NCBI GenBank assembly: GCA_003456055.1
Contig: DMPG01000225.1
Coordinates: 1-12,848, forward strand
DNA length: 12,848 nucleotides
Source of the DNA: Bacteroidota bacterium
Lineage (GTDB): Bacteria > Bacteroidota > Ignavibacteria > UBA10030 > UBA8401
Direction of reading: 5' to 3'
Under the pieces are notes generated by a model. That model was not told the DNA's origin. It did no database searches and saw only the letters and a list, made by a program, of their open reading frames with translations. Within the stretch, counting starts at the first letter, position 1. The number at the start of each line of letters is the position of its first letter. Made by a program: the position numbers and the translations under genes. Below, piece after piece: positions 1 to 8,416 of the stretch.

Positions 1-555
1 TAGACATCCTCACCATAGACGAAATAATCTTCATCAAAAGGAACTCCAATAATATCCTTTTTAAAGATCATTGATGCACCCCCGGCAAAGAAAATATCGG
101 TTGGCTCATCAAATATTCTCATAATATTATGTCCAAGAAAATTGATCGATCCATTCTTCTCATAATATTTATCAGGAATTCCTTCTGTCTTGATCAACGA
201 TGATGCGGCAGCAACATTCTCATTAGTAATAGCATTTGCTAAACCTTGTAACCATCCTTGATGAACAACAGTATCATTGTTCAAAAGAACGATCAACTCA
301 CCTTTTGCATTTTTTACTCCAAGGTTGTTTCCGCCGGCAAAACCTAAATTCTTATTGCTCTTAATTATACTGGGTTTGAGGAAAGTTTTCATTGAGGAAT
401 TCAATGCTACCGTCTGTCGAGGCATTATCAACAATAATTACTTCAAAAGAAGGATAGTCTTGCCGGAGAACTGAGATAAGACAATCCTTTAGAAAATGTT
501 CTCCGTTGAAATTAACAATGATAATTGAAATAGATTGTTGATATAAACTTGTCAT
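1..555 (-). pseudogene. GT2 family glycosyltransferase (rhamnosyltransferase-like), partial, with apparent frameshift
   Basis: The N-terminal part reads as a GT-A fold family 2 transferase: a first beta strand (ISIIIVNFNG, residues 9-18) and the nucleotide-sugar motif VDNASTDGS (42-50). This frame stops after 64 codons at about 361. The neighbouring frame continues without a stop from about 375 to the window edge with the expected next motifs: NKNLGFAGGNN, the metal-binding LLNNDT, an FAGGASMIFKK segment and FVYGEDV. The break falls in a short A3C3 run (minus strand, 372-377). Dropping one base there gives FPQPSIIKSNKNLGFAGG, the same spacing as FPEVRLIKNKYNSGYAGG in the related enzyme at 6336-7193. 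The start overlaps the upstream stop as ATGA (552-555). The 3' end lies outside the window. It probably transfers a sugar to a lipid-linked glycan. Either it is a recent pseudogene or the base is a sequencing or assembly error; typed as a pseudogene for that reason. Confidence -1.
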
Positions 556-1598
556 GTTGATTCAAGCAATTCCACGATATCATTTGTTGGACTCCATACG
601 CTGAATTGTTTCCAACCACCCCATCTCAAAGGAGTAAATAGTATAATATTTGCTCGTAACAAAGCAAATGTTTCCTTTTTCATTATGGTCATCAAAATAA
701 ACCAGCCAAGCATCTTTAATTTTCCGGTCATTTTTGAATTCCCCCATTGTTCTATTAATTTTTTCCAACCAACTTTAAATTCTTTCTGCATAAAGTATGC
801 AATAACAAGACGTTCTTTAAAATATGAACACGCAATATCATATTCACGTCTAAAGTATTTAACTTCAGGATGACTTAAATATTTTTCAAGAATGAACAGC
901 TTTGCAGAATGAACTTTTATTTCCTGTGAACTTAATGATTCACCTGCAAATCGATATATAGCCAATATTTTCTCTAAATAGATAAATGTTGCACCTGATT
1001 CAGCAATACGGATCCAACATTCGACATCTTCACAATATATAGGTAATGATTCATCAAATTTATTTGCGACCATGATTTCTTTGCGAAACAAAAATTCATG
1101 AATTGTCGCTATAAATGTACGATTGTGATCCAGCAACATCGCCTTAAAAACATTGTCATGTGGAAATTTCGATGGTAATGCCCTTGAAAAACCACTGTTC
1201 TTGTTGTACGTCATGTATTCAGTATACACAACATCACAATTCGGATTATTCCTAAATATTCCAACACACTCTTCAAAACGATTTTTGGGAAAGATATCAT
1301 CTGCATCAAGAAATTGAATATAAGCTCCAGAGGCAATTTCAATTCCTTTATTTCGTGCCACAGATGGACCACTATTAGATTGGTAGATATATTGAAACCG
1401 ATTATCGTGAGATGCATAGGTATCATAAATTTCTTTACTTTGATCAGTTGATCCATCATCTATAAGAATACATTCCCAATGAGAATAGCTTTGCCATAGA
1501 AGGCTTTCTAGCGCTTGACTGAGATATCTTGCGGCGTTATAACAAGGAATAATAACTGATATTTTTTCAGATTCATTCATCAGATTACTGACAGACAC
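552..1598 (-). CDS. GT2 family glycosyltransferase
   Basis: Predicted inverting family 2 glycosyltransferase acting at the cytoplasmic membrane face, adding one sugar of the surface glycan. From the first possible start (348 aa) the GT-A core shows KISVIIPCYNAARYL (12-26), the UDP/dTDP-sugar motif IDDGSTDQS (46-54), ARNKGIEIASG (81-91) and the metal-binding DADD (98-101), followed by a longer C-terminal domain of uncertain role. The longest frame begins with GTG at 1596-1598, one base from the upstream stop. An ATG six codons later (1578-1580) is an equally possible start; neither has a clear Shine-Dalgarno sequence, and the fold begins only at about residue 12. The gene ends in an ATGA overlap with the next transferase. 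Donor and acceptor cannot be told from sequence. Family call is firm, specificity is not. Confidence -1.
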   Translation of the reverse strand: MSVSNLMNESEKISVIIPCYNAARYLSQALESLLWQSYSHWECILIDDGSTDQSKEIYDTYASHDNRFQYIYQSNSGPSVARNKGIEIASGAYIQFLDADDIFPKNRFEECVGIFRNNPNCDVVYTEYMTYNKNSGFSRALPSKFPHDNVFKAMLLDHNRTFIATIHEFLFRKEIMVANKFDESLPIYCEDVECWIRIAESGATFIYLEKILAIYRFAGESLSSQEIKVHSAKLFILEKYLSHPEVKYFRREYDIACSYFKERLVIAYFMQKEFKVGWKKLIEQWGNSKMTGKLKMLGWFILMTIMKKETFALLRANIILFTPLRWGGWKQFSVWSPTNDIVELLEST

Positions 1599-1599
1599 G

Positions 1600-2346
1600 T
1601 TAACCAGTGATATTGATTTTTTTTAACAATGATTTTACTTGTAACTTGAATATTTCCCAAATCATTCTACCATAGGAAATATAATTATAGTTATTTCGTA
1701 TACGTAGACTTTCTATTAAACCGTCATTATTCAATGTCGAAAGGCCGCCAAAAGAAAAATTTGCTATAATCTTATCCACTGGGATAAATTTTACATTATT
1801 TTTTTTAAATCGAAGCATCAATTCATAATCAGCAGAAATCAGATACTTCATATCAAATGTACCATATTTTTCATAAATCACTTTTGGCACAAAACAGGTT
1901 GGATGTGTAATCATACCATCCTTGAGTGATTCATGATGCATCCTATAAAGCATAGTTTCACGATTGTTTTCGATATAGCGTAATATTCCGTACAAGACAC
2001 TATCGTCATTCAACATATAAATGTCAGTCATTGATTCTATTGCGTCCGGTTCATACCAATCATCACTATTAAGAATACCAATTAATTTTCCGGTTGCTAA
2101 TAATATTCCCTTGTTCATTGCATCGTACATACCACAATCACTCTCTGAAATCATTCGAAGTTTTCCTGAAAATTTGGATTCATACTGTTTGATAATATCA
2201 ACGGTAGAATCAGTCGATCCTCCATCAACAATAATATATTCAATATTTTCATACGTTTGTGTTAAAAGAGATTCGATCGTTCGAGCAATCGTTTTTTGAG
2301 AATTGAAACTTGGAGTGATTATTGAAATCAGTGGTCGAGTACTCAT
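1600..2346 (-). CDS. GT2 family glycosyltransferase (WcaE/SpsA-like)
   Basis: A 248-aa family 2 glycosyltransferase. From the chosen ATG the motifs are PLISIITPSFNS (5-16), VDGGSTDSTVD (40-50), SDCGMYDAMNKGI (69-81) and the DXD-type LNSDDWY (92-98), then THPTCFVPKVIYEKYGTFD and a SADYELMLRF segment that normally holds the catalytic base region. The DGGSTD with GxYDAMNKGI combination is typical of transferases in colanic-acid-like and O-antigen clusters. The ATG at 2344-2346 was chosen because it overlaps the upstream stop as ATGA and the fold starts right after it. The frame stays open 24 codons further upstream, but that extension only shadows the end of the GT4 gene. The next gene's GTG start lies one base beyond the stop. 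Sugar specificity is unknown. Confidence -1.
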   Translation of the reverse strand: MSTRPLISIITPSFNSQKTIARTIESLLTQTYENIEYIIVDGGSTDSTVDIIKQYESKFSGKLRMISESDCGMYDAMNKGILLATGKLIGILNSDDWYEPDAIESMTDIYMLNDDSVLYGILRYIENNRETMLYRMHHESLKDGMITHPTCFVPKVIYEKYGTFDMKYLISADYELMLRFKKNNVKFIPVDKIIANFSFGGLSTLNNDGLIESLRIRNNYNYISYGRMIWEIFKLQVKSLLKKINITG

Positions 2347-3524
2347 ATTGGATTTTTTGAAATAGTATTCAATACTTTTGCATATACAACTGCGGTTGCT
2401 TTTGCAGTATTTTCCCATGAAAATAATTTTACTCGTTCTCTTCCTTTTCTTGTTAACTCCGTACGCACTTGATCATCAAAGAGACAAATATTCAATGTAT
2501 TGCAAATAGATTCTGAATTCGTTGGATCAAAGTACATTGCTGCATCCCCTCCAACTTCCGACAGGGAACTTGTATTACTTAATGCCATAGGACATCCATT
2601 ACTCATTGCTTCCAAAACTGGAATTCCAAATCCCTCATATAGAGAAGGAAAAACAAATATTTTTGCACTTTTATATAGAAGCGCAAGTTCATAATCTGAA
2701 ACAAACTTATGAATTAATCGATCCTCTATCTTTAATTCTCTAAATATTTTTTTTTCAGCAGCAGTAAATTTATTTCCGGTGCAGACAACGTATAATTGCT
2801 TGTTGTTTTGCAAAATAGAATGAATTGACTTAATTAAAAAAATAAAATTCTTATATGCCAAACGATTCCCGACATATAGTATATATCTATCAGGTATTTC
2901 AATTGATCTTACGATATTTGTTTCTAATGAATTCTGAATTAAAGAATTGCCAAGATATATGACGCTTACTTTGTTTTCATTCACTTTGTAAAATTCTATT
3001 AGGTCTTGTTTAACAGATTCCGATATTGCAATAATATGATTTGCGCACTCAATCAATTTCTTTTTATTTCGTAAAATCGTTTCAACTTCTTTTGGTGGAA
3101 AATTATCTGGATATTTCTCGTAGATTAAATCGTATATAGTAATAACAAACGGTTTGTCGTTAATATACTCCATAAAATAGTCATCATAATACGTTGGATG
3201 GAAAAGGTCATATTTTTTTTCCAGCAAACTATTTATAACTGAAGTAGTATTAATGATTGATGTATCGTATTGAGGAAAATATTTATTTCGTAGTGCTTGT
3301 AGTTTTCCTTTTCCAGGAAATCTGTGTTTGACTAAAAACTTTGGTTCAATAAAATTGAACTCTTCAATATTATTCAATAAGTATTCATTCCTTGTATACG
3401 TAAATGGAATGACTGGCACAATTTCATTATTTTTATTAAAAGCTTTGAAAAGCTCACTATAATACCGTGATATACCCCCAAATCGTTGATAATAAAATAT
3501 TTGATGATCGTACAGAACTCTCAT
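2343..3524 (-). CDS. GT4 family glycosyltransferase (GT-B fold, retaining)
   Basis: Predicted retaining glycosyltransferase of family 4, 393 aa, usual length for the family. The N-terminal Rossmann domain opens with MRVLYDHQIFYYQRFGGISR, whose FGGISRY segment is the acceptor-side loop typical of mannosyltransferase-like GT4 enzymes in O-antigen clusters. The C-terminal domain shows RYILYVGNRLAYKNF (213-227), where the lysine contacts the nucleotide sugar, and the EX7E motif EGFGIPVLE (E297, E305) followed by the SEVGGDAAMYFDP donor-binding region. It lies 10 bases after the methyltransferase stop and ends in an ATGA overlap with the next GT2. The upstream region is AT-only and has no Shine-Dalgarno sequence. 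Local GC is low (about 27-33% in sampled lines). The donor may be GDP-mannose, but that is inference. Confidence -1.
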   Translation of the reverse strand: MRVLYDHQIFYYQRFGGISRYYSELFKAFNKNNEIVPVIPFTYTRNEYLLNNIEEFNFIEPKFLVKHRFPGKGKLQALRNKYFPQYDTSIINTTSVINSLLEKKYDLFHPTYYDDYFMEYINDKPFVITIYDLIYEKYPDNFPPKEVETILRNKKKLIECANHIIAISESVKQDLIEFYKVNENKVSVIYLGNSLIQNSLETNIVRSIEIPDRYILYVGNRLAYKNFIFLIKSIHSILQNNKQLYVVCTGNKFTAAEKKIFRELKIEDRLIHKFVSDYELALLYKSAKIFVFPSLYEGFGIPVLEAMSNGCPMALSNTSSLSEVGGDAAMYFDPTNSESICNTLNICLFDDQVRTELTRKGRERVKLFSWENTAKATAVVYAKVLNTISKNPI

Positions 3525-3534
3525 GGTATATTAT

Positions 3535-4323
3535 TTATTTCTTACTTCGAAATGATTCAAAATCGGAAAATGTTTTACTCACTAATTTTTTAAGGATAAT
3601 TTTCCTAATTCCATAATGCTGGTAACCTAAAATAAATTTTAAATATGCTTTGTTTAGCCTTTTTGCTGTGAAGACATGAAAATGTCCAAACGAATAGAAA
3701 TTTAAAGAATATTTTTGGGCAATATATTCCAATGTTCTTTTAGAATAGAATGAGACGTGTTGACCATGTTCAAATACATAATACCACCATTGTTCGGGTT
3801 TCGGAACATTATCCGGTAACAATTGAGTCGAAAAAATAATATTCTTTGATATAGATAACAATTTTTCTATTTCTTGAATAGGTTGAACGAAATGCTCAAA
3901 TGTTTCAAATGTAGTTATTGCTTCAATTGGATGGATTGAATCAGAATACTCGAACCCACGAGCGATAAGATTTTTTGTATATGAATCGCTCCAGTAAAAA
4001 TCAAATCCAATATCCCTCATCAGACGCGTAAAAATTCCATAACCCCCTGCAAAATCAAGATATTTTCCTTGAATAGAAAAGAATGTCGCCAATAACAAGG
4101 CTATATCTTTTGCAAAAAGTAGATTTCGCTCCAATATGCCGGTATCGGATAATGTTATTGACTCACGATATGCCTCTTCGAGCCAATACGGTTTTTCTGT
4201 TTGCAAAAATCCACATGTGGAGCAATAGAAATAATCAACATCATATTTATTTAACACACGCGCAGTGAATTTTTTATTCGAAATATTTTGACAAATATTA
4301 CATTGCATTGTTACTTCGCCCAT
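3535..4323 (-). CDS. Class I SAM-dependent methyltransferase with N-terminal zinc ribbon
   Basis: A 262-aa predicted methyltransferase. The N-terminus carries four cysteines in two CxxC pairs (C8/C11 and C34/C37), a zinc-ribbon arrangement found in sugar C-methyltransferases and related Methyltransf_23-type proteins of polysaccharide clusters. The Rossmann core follows: motif I LDFAGGYG (89-96), an acidic WSDSY after strand 2 (111-115) and TFETFEHFVQP (138-148) in place of motif II/III, then a FEHGQHVSFYSKRTLE region. It would methylate a sugar or glycan intermediate in the cytoplasm. The ATG at 4323 has AAGGA just ahead of it but overlaps the flippase end by 13 nt; a second in-frame ATG at 4306-4308 sits two bases past the flippase stop and still leaves both cysteine pairs. 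The exact start is therefore open. Confidence -1.
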   Translation of the reverse strand: MGEVTMQCNICQNISNKKFTARVLNKYDVDYFYCSTCGFLQTEKPYWLEEAYRESITLSDTGILERNLLFAKDIALLLATFFSIQGKYLDFAGGYGIFTRLMRDIGFDFYWSDSYTKNLIARGFEYSDSIHPIEAITTFETFEHFVQPIQEIEKLLSISKNIIFSTQLLPDNVPKPEQWWYYVFEHGQHVSFYSKRTLEYIAQKYSLNFYSFGHFHVFTAKRLNKAYLKFILGYQHYGIRKIILKKLVSKTFSDFESFRSKK

Positions 4324-5666
4324 AATCCTTTTGCAGAGTTATTAATGAGTTTATAATATTGTATCGGTGCCCATACAGAACCAATTCCGACACAAATAAT
4401 TGTTGAAAAAATAACACCTGGAAGACCAAATATGCCAAGTAAATAGATTGATAGAGGGATATTTATAATACTGACAAAAAGTGCACTATAGAGCTGAAGT
4501 CGAATCTTCCCTGTTCCGTTGAGAAATGTTGCAAAAATAGAATTCCAAGAGGACAATACCACAAAAATAAACATTGCTGTTGATATCGAAAATGAGACGT
4601 GGACTGTATTTCCAACCCAAATTGAATATACAAACTCCGAAGACATCAACATAACAAAAGCAACACAGCACAAAGCAATCCAAACCAAAATTAATTTTCG
4701 TATCGATTTTCTGATCCAATCAAGATCATTTCTATGATACGAATCAGTAAATGCAGACCAAAATGGAGTCGCAATTAAGATAAATATTGAACTAATCAAC
4801 CCAAAATATTTCAAGGCAATATTATAGGAGGTAACCTCATCAGGTCCAAAATAATGTGAAATAATCATATTGCTTGTTGAGAATAAAATCAAGACCGCTA
4901 TTTGAATAATGAAGAATTGCAGACCAGTATTTACTAGATTTTTAGCATGAGAGAATTTAACATATTTTAAAGATGGTGAAAGATGTTTATATCGACTGCT
5001 ATATAAATATATATGTGCTATAAAAAGAACAAAAAGCGGAGAGACTGTAAAAACAAATCCCATCGTGAAAAGTGATTGTATATTATAATGACGGATAATT
5101 AATATTCCAAGCAACGTTAAAATACTTCCAATCAAACCTAGTAAATTATTTGTAGCAGAGCGCTGATCAGCTAGTAATACAGTCGTGATCAATTGAATAA
5201 CAAACTGCATAGCAAAAAAAACAAAAGCAATAGGGACTAATAACTGAAGATCGGTAGATAAAGTTGGTGAGGCATTGAATATCACAGTCCAATCCAACAT
5301 TAGATTGGCAATAAAGAATACAATGGTTAATGCAATAGCAATGATTACCATAATTGCATATGTGGTACTGATAAATTCACGTGCTTCTCGTATTTCGTTT
5401 TTTGCCAATGCTTCTGCATATTTATTTCGTAAACCATTACCCAATCCAATATCAAAGAAAGAGAACCAGCCAATAAATGAGCTAATGGTCAGCCAAACTC
5501 CATATTCGGTTGATGATATTACTTGCAATGTTAATGGGACTAAAATAAAACTAATACCCATTGAACATCCACGAATCACTATTGAGGCGGCAATGTTTTT
5601 TTTTGTACGAATACTTCTTTGATTCCCTTCAAAAAAATATTTTTTAAGCGATTGTTTCATAAACAT
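4311..5666 (-). CDS. Wzx-type polysaccharide flippase (MOP superfamily)
   Basis: A 451-aa polytopic membrane protein with a dozen or more hydrophobic segments separated by short charged loops. The start region (NIAASIVIRGCSMGISFILVP, first helix near 24-46) is followed by TEYGVWLTISSFIGWFSFFDIGLGNGLR (53-80), the G-L-G-N pattern after helix 2 that is characteristic of Wzx/RfbX-like flippases of the polysaccharide biosynthesis family. Length matches the family. It would move the undecaprenyl-linked glycan from the cytoplasmic to the periplasmic face of the inner membrane. The gene lies four bases after the upstream methyltransferase; ATGs at 5664-5666 and 5658-5660 are both possible starts. 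Sampled GC falls to about 27-33% from here leftwards, lower than its right-hand neighbours. No Wzy polymerase is visible in the window. Confidence -1.
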   Translation of the reverse strand: MFMKQSLKKYFFEGNQRSIRTKKNIAASIVIRGCSMGISFILVPLTLQVISSTEYGVWLTISSFIGWFSFFDIGLGNGLRNKYAEALAKNEIREAREFISTTYAIMVIIAIALTIVFFIANLMLDWTVIFNASPTLSTDLQLLVPIAFVFFAMQFVIQLITTVLLADQRSATNNLLGLIGSILTLLGILIIRHYNIQSLFTMGFVFTVSPLFVLFIAHIYLYSSRYKHLSPSLKYVKFSHAKNLVNTGLQFFIIQIAVLILFSTSNMIISHYFGPDEVTSYNIALKYFGLISSIFILIATPFWSAFTDSYHRNDLDWIRKSIRKLILVWIALCCVAFVMLMSSEFVYSIWVGNTVHVSFSISTAMFIFVVLSSWNSIFATFLNGTGKIRLQLYSALFVSIINIPLSIYLLGIFGLPGVIFSTIICVGIGSVWAPIQYYKLINNSAKGLWAK

Positions 5667-5670
5667 TCAT

Positions 5671-6339
5671 TTATGGTTTACAAACAGCAAATAATCGATA
5701 ATGAAAATATGGGTGAAGAATTCCGTAATAGGAAAGTGCCTTACCAAGAAGCCGGAGTGAAGAAAAATGACTTAACGCAAATGGATTGATCCCATTCCCC
5801 TTTTTAATCTTAACCGATAGAAAATATTGGGAGAGCAATTGATGCATCGATTCCGGCGTAAAAATATTTTTATGATCAAGATCAGCAAAATGTTCGAAAA
5901 GAAGACCCTCTTTTCTAAGTTCATCGACTCGTTCGGAGTTCGGTGTAGTGATAAGCACATTTTTTCGTGCGAGTCGTTTTGCATCCTGAAGAACAAACTC
6001 AGGGTGTTCTAAATGTTCCAGGACTTCAAAGATAATTACAGTGTCGAATGATTTGTCAGGGAAAGGAGCTGCACCATTAAGATGATGAACATTCACACCT
6101 CGTTGACGAGCACGGTTCACATAATTTAGATTAATATCCACACCCGTAGTTTGGTATCCTTGTTGCTTGAAATGCAAACAATAATTTCCGACTGCAAAAC
6201 CATAGTCCAAAATAGATTTGCCGGCATTGCGTCGTACAAATCGGACTAGTTGTGGTGCAACGATAATTTCAGGGGAAGAATTTTCGTAAAAAGTATAGGT
6301 ATCTCTGAAGACTGATTTTTTTATCTCAGAACCGATCAT
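5671..6339 (-). CDS. Class I SAM-dependent methyltransferase
   Basis: A 222-aa predicted methyltransferase (Methyltransf_11/23-like). The SAM-binding core shows motif I SILDYGFAVGNYC (42-54), GVDIN (66-70) with the acidic residue that contacts the ribose, LNGAAPFPDKSFDTVIIFEVLEHLEHP (87-113) covering motifs II and III, then NVLITTPNS and the FEHFADLDHKNIFTPESM segment seen in glycan-modifying enzymes. Motif I departs from the usual DxGCGxG: Phe and Ala stand where Cys and the second Gly are common. The rest of the fold is intact, so it is probably active. The start overlaps the upstream GT2 stop as ATGA (6336-6339), and the flippase follows after four bases. It likely methylates a sugar or a terminal glycan position; the substrate cannot be read from sequence. 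Sampled GC is about 43%, closer to the trp genes than to the rest of the cluster. Confidence -1.
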   Translation of the reverse strand: MIGSEIKKSVFRDTYTFYENSSPEIIVAPQLVRFVRRNAGKSILDYGFAVGNYCLHFKQQGYQTTGVDINLNYVNRARQRGVNVHHLNGAAPFPDKSFDTVIIFEVLEHLEHPEFVLQDAKRLARKNVLITTPNSERVDELRKEGLLFEHFADLDHKNIFTPESMHQLLSQYFLSVKIKKGNGINPFALSHFSSLRLLGKALSYYGILHPYFHYRLFAVCKP

Positions 6340-7193
6340 GTGAGCACTGCCGATTTAATTGAAAACAATAATTTGAATCCAGAAAGTGATCGTGTCGCAA
6401 TACAATATCGTACTGCAAGAATAGGTGCTAATACTATTCGTGCATAAACACCAAAATACGTTTGGTAATATAACAGAATATTTTGATACATCACTAAACG
6501 AACAATCGGCGGTGCTTGTTTTGTGCTTTGACTTCCGTGATGGATAACTTTTGCGCTTGGAATAAAAACAATCTTCCATCCTTTTCGTTTGATCCTCTGG
6601 CACAAGTCAACATCATTATATAGTATTGAAAATTGTTCGTTAAATATTTGTTCGCCTAGCGCTGAGCGCCGAATCATGACGCATGTAGCATCAGGTTGAT
6701 CGATCTCTTTTATGAAAGTATGATCAAAAGAAGACATCAAATATTTTTTGTTCAATGAATGCAAAGAACAATACATGGCCATAGCATTGCCGACTGTTGG
6801 AAATTTCTTGCACGAATGCTGCAACTCACCGTTTGGTAATTCCAATCTGCAGGAGACCAAACCGACATCCTTCTGTTCGTCCAAGAAATCGATCATTGTT
6901 TGTATCGTTCCGGAGAATACTTCTGTGTCACTTCCTAAAAGTAGAACATACTCTCCCGAGGAATATGTAAATCCAAGATTATTACCGCCTGCGTAGCCAG
7001 AATTGTATTTGTTTTTAATTAAACGTACTTCGGGGAATTCTCGTTCCACTATTGCAACCGATGCGTCTTTGGAAGCATTATCAACTACAATTGTTTCACA
7101 CGATACTGAAGGAAGAAACGACTTGATCGAATAAAGACATGCACACAATAATTTTTCAGTATTCCACGAAGTGATAATGATAGAAAGTTTCAT
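6336..7193 (-). CDS. GT2 family glycosyltransferase (rhamnosyltransferase/WbbL-like)
   Basis: A 285-aa GT-A transferase of the WbbL/rhamnosyltransferase type. Visible motifs in order: LSIIITSWNTEKLL (3-16), VVDNASKDAS (36-45), NSGYAGGNNLGF (64-75), the metal-binding region LLLGSDTEV (84-92), CVMIRRSALG (171-180), YNDVDLCQRIKRKGW (192-206) with the catalytic acidic cluster, and VIHHGSQS (216-223). LLGSDTEV is a variant of the more usual LLNPDTEV or LLNNDT. A C-terminal amphipathic and hydrophobic stretch (about 232-275) could bind the membrane. It would transfer a deoxyhexose such as rhamnose to a lipid-linked acceptor; the donor is inferred from family resemblance only. It is the first gene of the glycan cluster and lies only four bases after trpB, so it has no intergenic promoter of its own. 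It shares architecture with the broken transferase at 1-555. Confidence -1.
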   Translation of the reverse strand: MKLSIIITSWNTEKLLCACLYSIKSFLPSVSCETIVVDNASKDASVAIVEREFPEVRLIKNKYNSGYAGGNNLGFTYSSGEYVLLLGSDTEVFSGTIQTMIDFLDEQKDVGLVSCRLELPNGELQHSCKKFPTVGNAMAMYCSLHSLNKKYLMSSFDHTFIKEIDQPDATCVMIRRSALGEQIFNEQFSILYNDVDLCQRIKRKGWKIVFIPSAKVIHHGSQSTKQAPPIVRLVMYQNILLYYQTYFGVYARIVLAPILAVRYCIATRSLSGFKLLFSIKSAVLT

Positions 7194-7197
7194 CGAA

Positions 7198-8409
7198 TTA
7201 CAATTTCAGTTCTTTCATCACGGTTCCCAAATCTTTATCACCACGTCCCGATAGATTTACAACAATGATTTTCTCTTTCTCCATTGTTTTAGCTAGTTTT
7301 ACTGCGTATGCAACGGCGTGCGAAGACTCCAAGGCAGGAATGATTCCTTCTTTTTTTGCAAGCAATTGAAGTGCATCCATTGCTTCATTATCTGTAATCG
7401 AAACATATTCGACAAAGCCATTGTCTTTCAAAAAACAATGTTCCGGTCCAACACCGGGATAATCAAGACCAGCGGAAATTGAATGTGCAATCTCGATTTG
7501 CCCATTCTCATCCTGCAGCAGATATTGCATTGAACCATGAAGCACTCCGCGTTTTCCTTTTGCAAGAGCTGCGGAGTGTTTTCCGGAATCTAAACCGTAG
7601 CCAGCGGCTTCAACTCCAATTAATTTTACAGTATCAGTATCATTCAGGAATGGATAAAATATTCCCATTGCATTGCTTCCGCCGCCAACACATGCTATGA
7701 TGGCATCCGGTAATCTGTTTTCACTTTCTAGAATTTGTTGCCGGGTTTCTTTACCAATCACTGATTGGAAATCTCTTACCATCATCGGATACGGATGCAT
7801 TCCGACGACTGAACCAATGATATAAAAAGTATCGTTCACATTGGTTACCCAGTCACGAATCGCTTCACTCGTTGCATCTTTCAAAGTTTTGCTTCCCGAA
7901 GAGACGGTCCGAACTTCTGCCCCAAGTAATTTCATTCTGTAAACATTGGGCGCCTGCCTCTCCATATCTTCTTCACCCATATACACAATACATTGAAGAC
8001 CGAATAACGCACATACGGTTGCGGTTGCTACTCCATGCTGGCCGGCACCAGTTTCTGCAATGATTCGTTTCTTTCCCATGCGCTGCGCAATTAGTATTTG
8101 ACCAATCGTATTATTGATCTTATGTGCACCGGTATGACAAAGATCTTCCCGCTTTAAATATATTTTCGCGCCATCAGCATACTTTGTTAATCGTTCGGCA
8201 AAAAACAATGGCGTTTCTCGACCCACAAAATGTTTCAAGTAATATTGAAATTCTTTTCGGAAAGTGATATCATCTTTGAGTTTTTTATACCACTGATCCA
8301 ATTCTTCCGAAGCCGGAAGCAATGTTTCGGGAATATATCGACCGCCAAATACTCCAAAATGTCCTTTGTCGTCCGGTACGTGTGGATATGTTCGTTGTTT
8401 AACTTCCAT
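7198..8409 (-). CDS. trpB: Tryptophan synthase beta chain
   Basis: Last step of tryptophan synthesis: PLP-dependent condensation of indole with L-serine, normally in an alpha2-beta2 complex with TrpA. The 403-aa length is standard. Seen: the N-terminal [15 protein letters not shown] (16-30), the PLP Schiff-base lysine in HTGAHKINN (K97), the catalytic glutamate in AETGAGQHG (E119, spaced 22 residues from the lysine as in Salmonella TrpB), the phosphate-binding GGGSNA (242-247), LESSHA (360-365) and NLSGRGDKD (385-393). This is the classical TrpB1 type that expects a TrpA partner. It lies seven bases after trpF. Unusually, trpA does not follow: a glycosyltransferase starts four bases after the stop. 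All key residues are present, so it is very likely functional. Confidence -1.
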   Translation of the reverse strand: MEVKQRTYPHVPDDKGHFGVFGGRYIPETLLPASEELDQWYKKLKDDITFRKEFQYYLKHFVGRETPLFFAERLTKYADGAKIYLKREDLCHTGAHKINNTIGQILIAQRMGKKRIIAETGAGQHGVATATVCALFGLQCIVYMGEEDMERQAPNVYRMKLLGAEVRTVSSGSKTLKDATSEAIRDWVTNVNDTFYIIGSVVGMHPYPMMVRDFQSVIGKETRQQILESENRLPDAIIACVGGGSNAMGIFYPFLNDTDTVKLIGVEAAGYGLDSGKHSAALAKGKRGVLHGSMQYLLQDENGQIEIAHSISAGLDYPGVGPEHCFLKDNGFVEYVSITDNEAMDALQLLAKKEGIIPALESSHAVAYAVKLAKTMEKEKIIVVNLSGRGDKDLGTVMKELKL

Positions 8410-8416
8410 CCAATGC

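Noticed and set aside
277..474. Plus-strand open frame of 65 codons
   Set aside because: It lies opposite the broken glycosyltransferase, shows no family motif and contains low-complexity proline/leucine stretches typical of antisense shadow frames.
2347..2418. 24-codon N-terminal extension of the GT2 gene that ends at 1600
   Set aside because: It lies inside the GT4 gene in another frame. The ATG at 2344-2346 gives an ATGA overlap and the expected fold start.
5275..5622. Plus-strand open frame of 115 codons, the longest on that strand
   Set aside because: It is fully antisense to the N-terminal half of the flippase, whose family motifs are clear; no motif or start context supports it.
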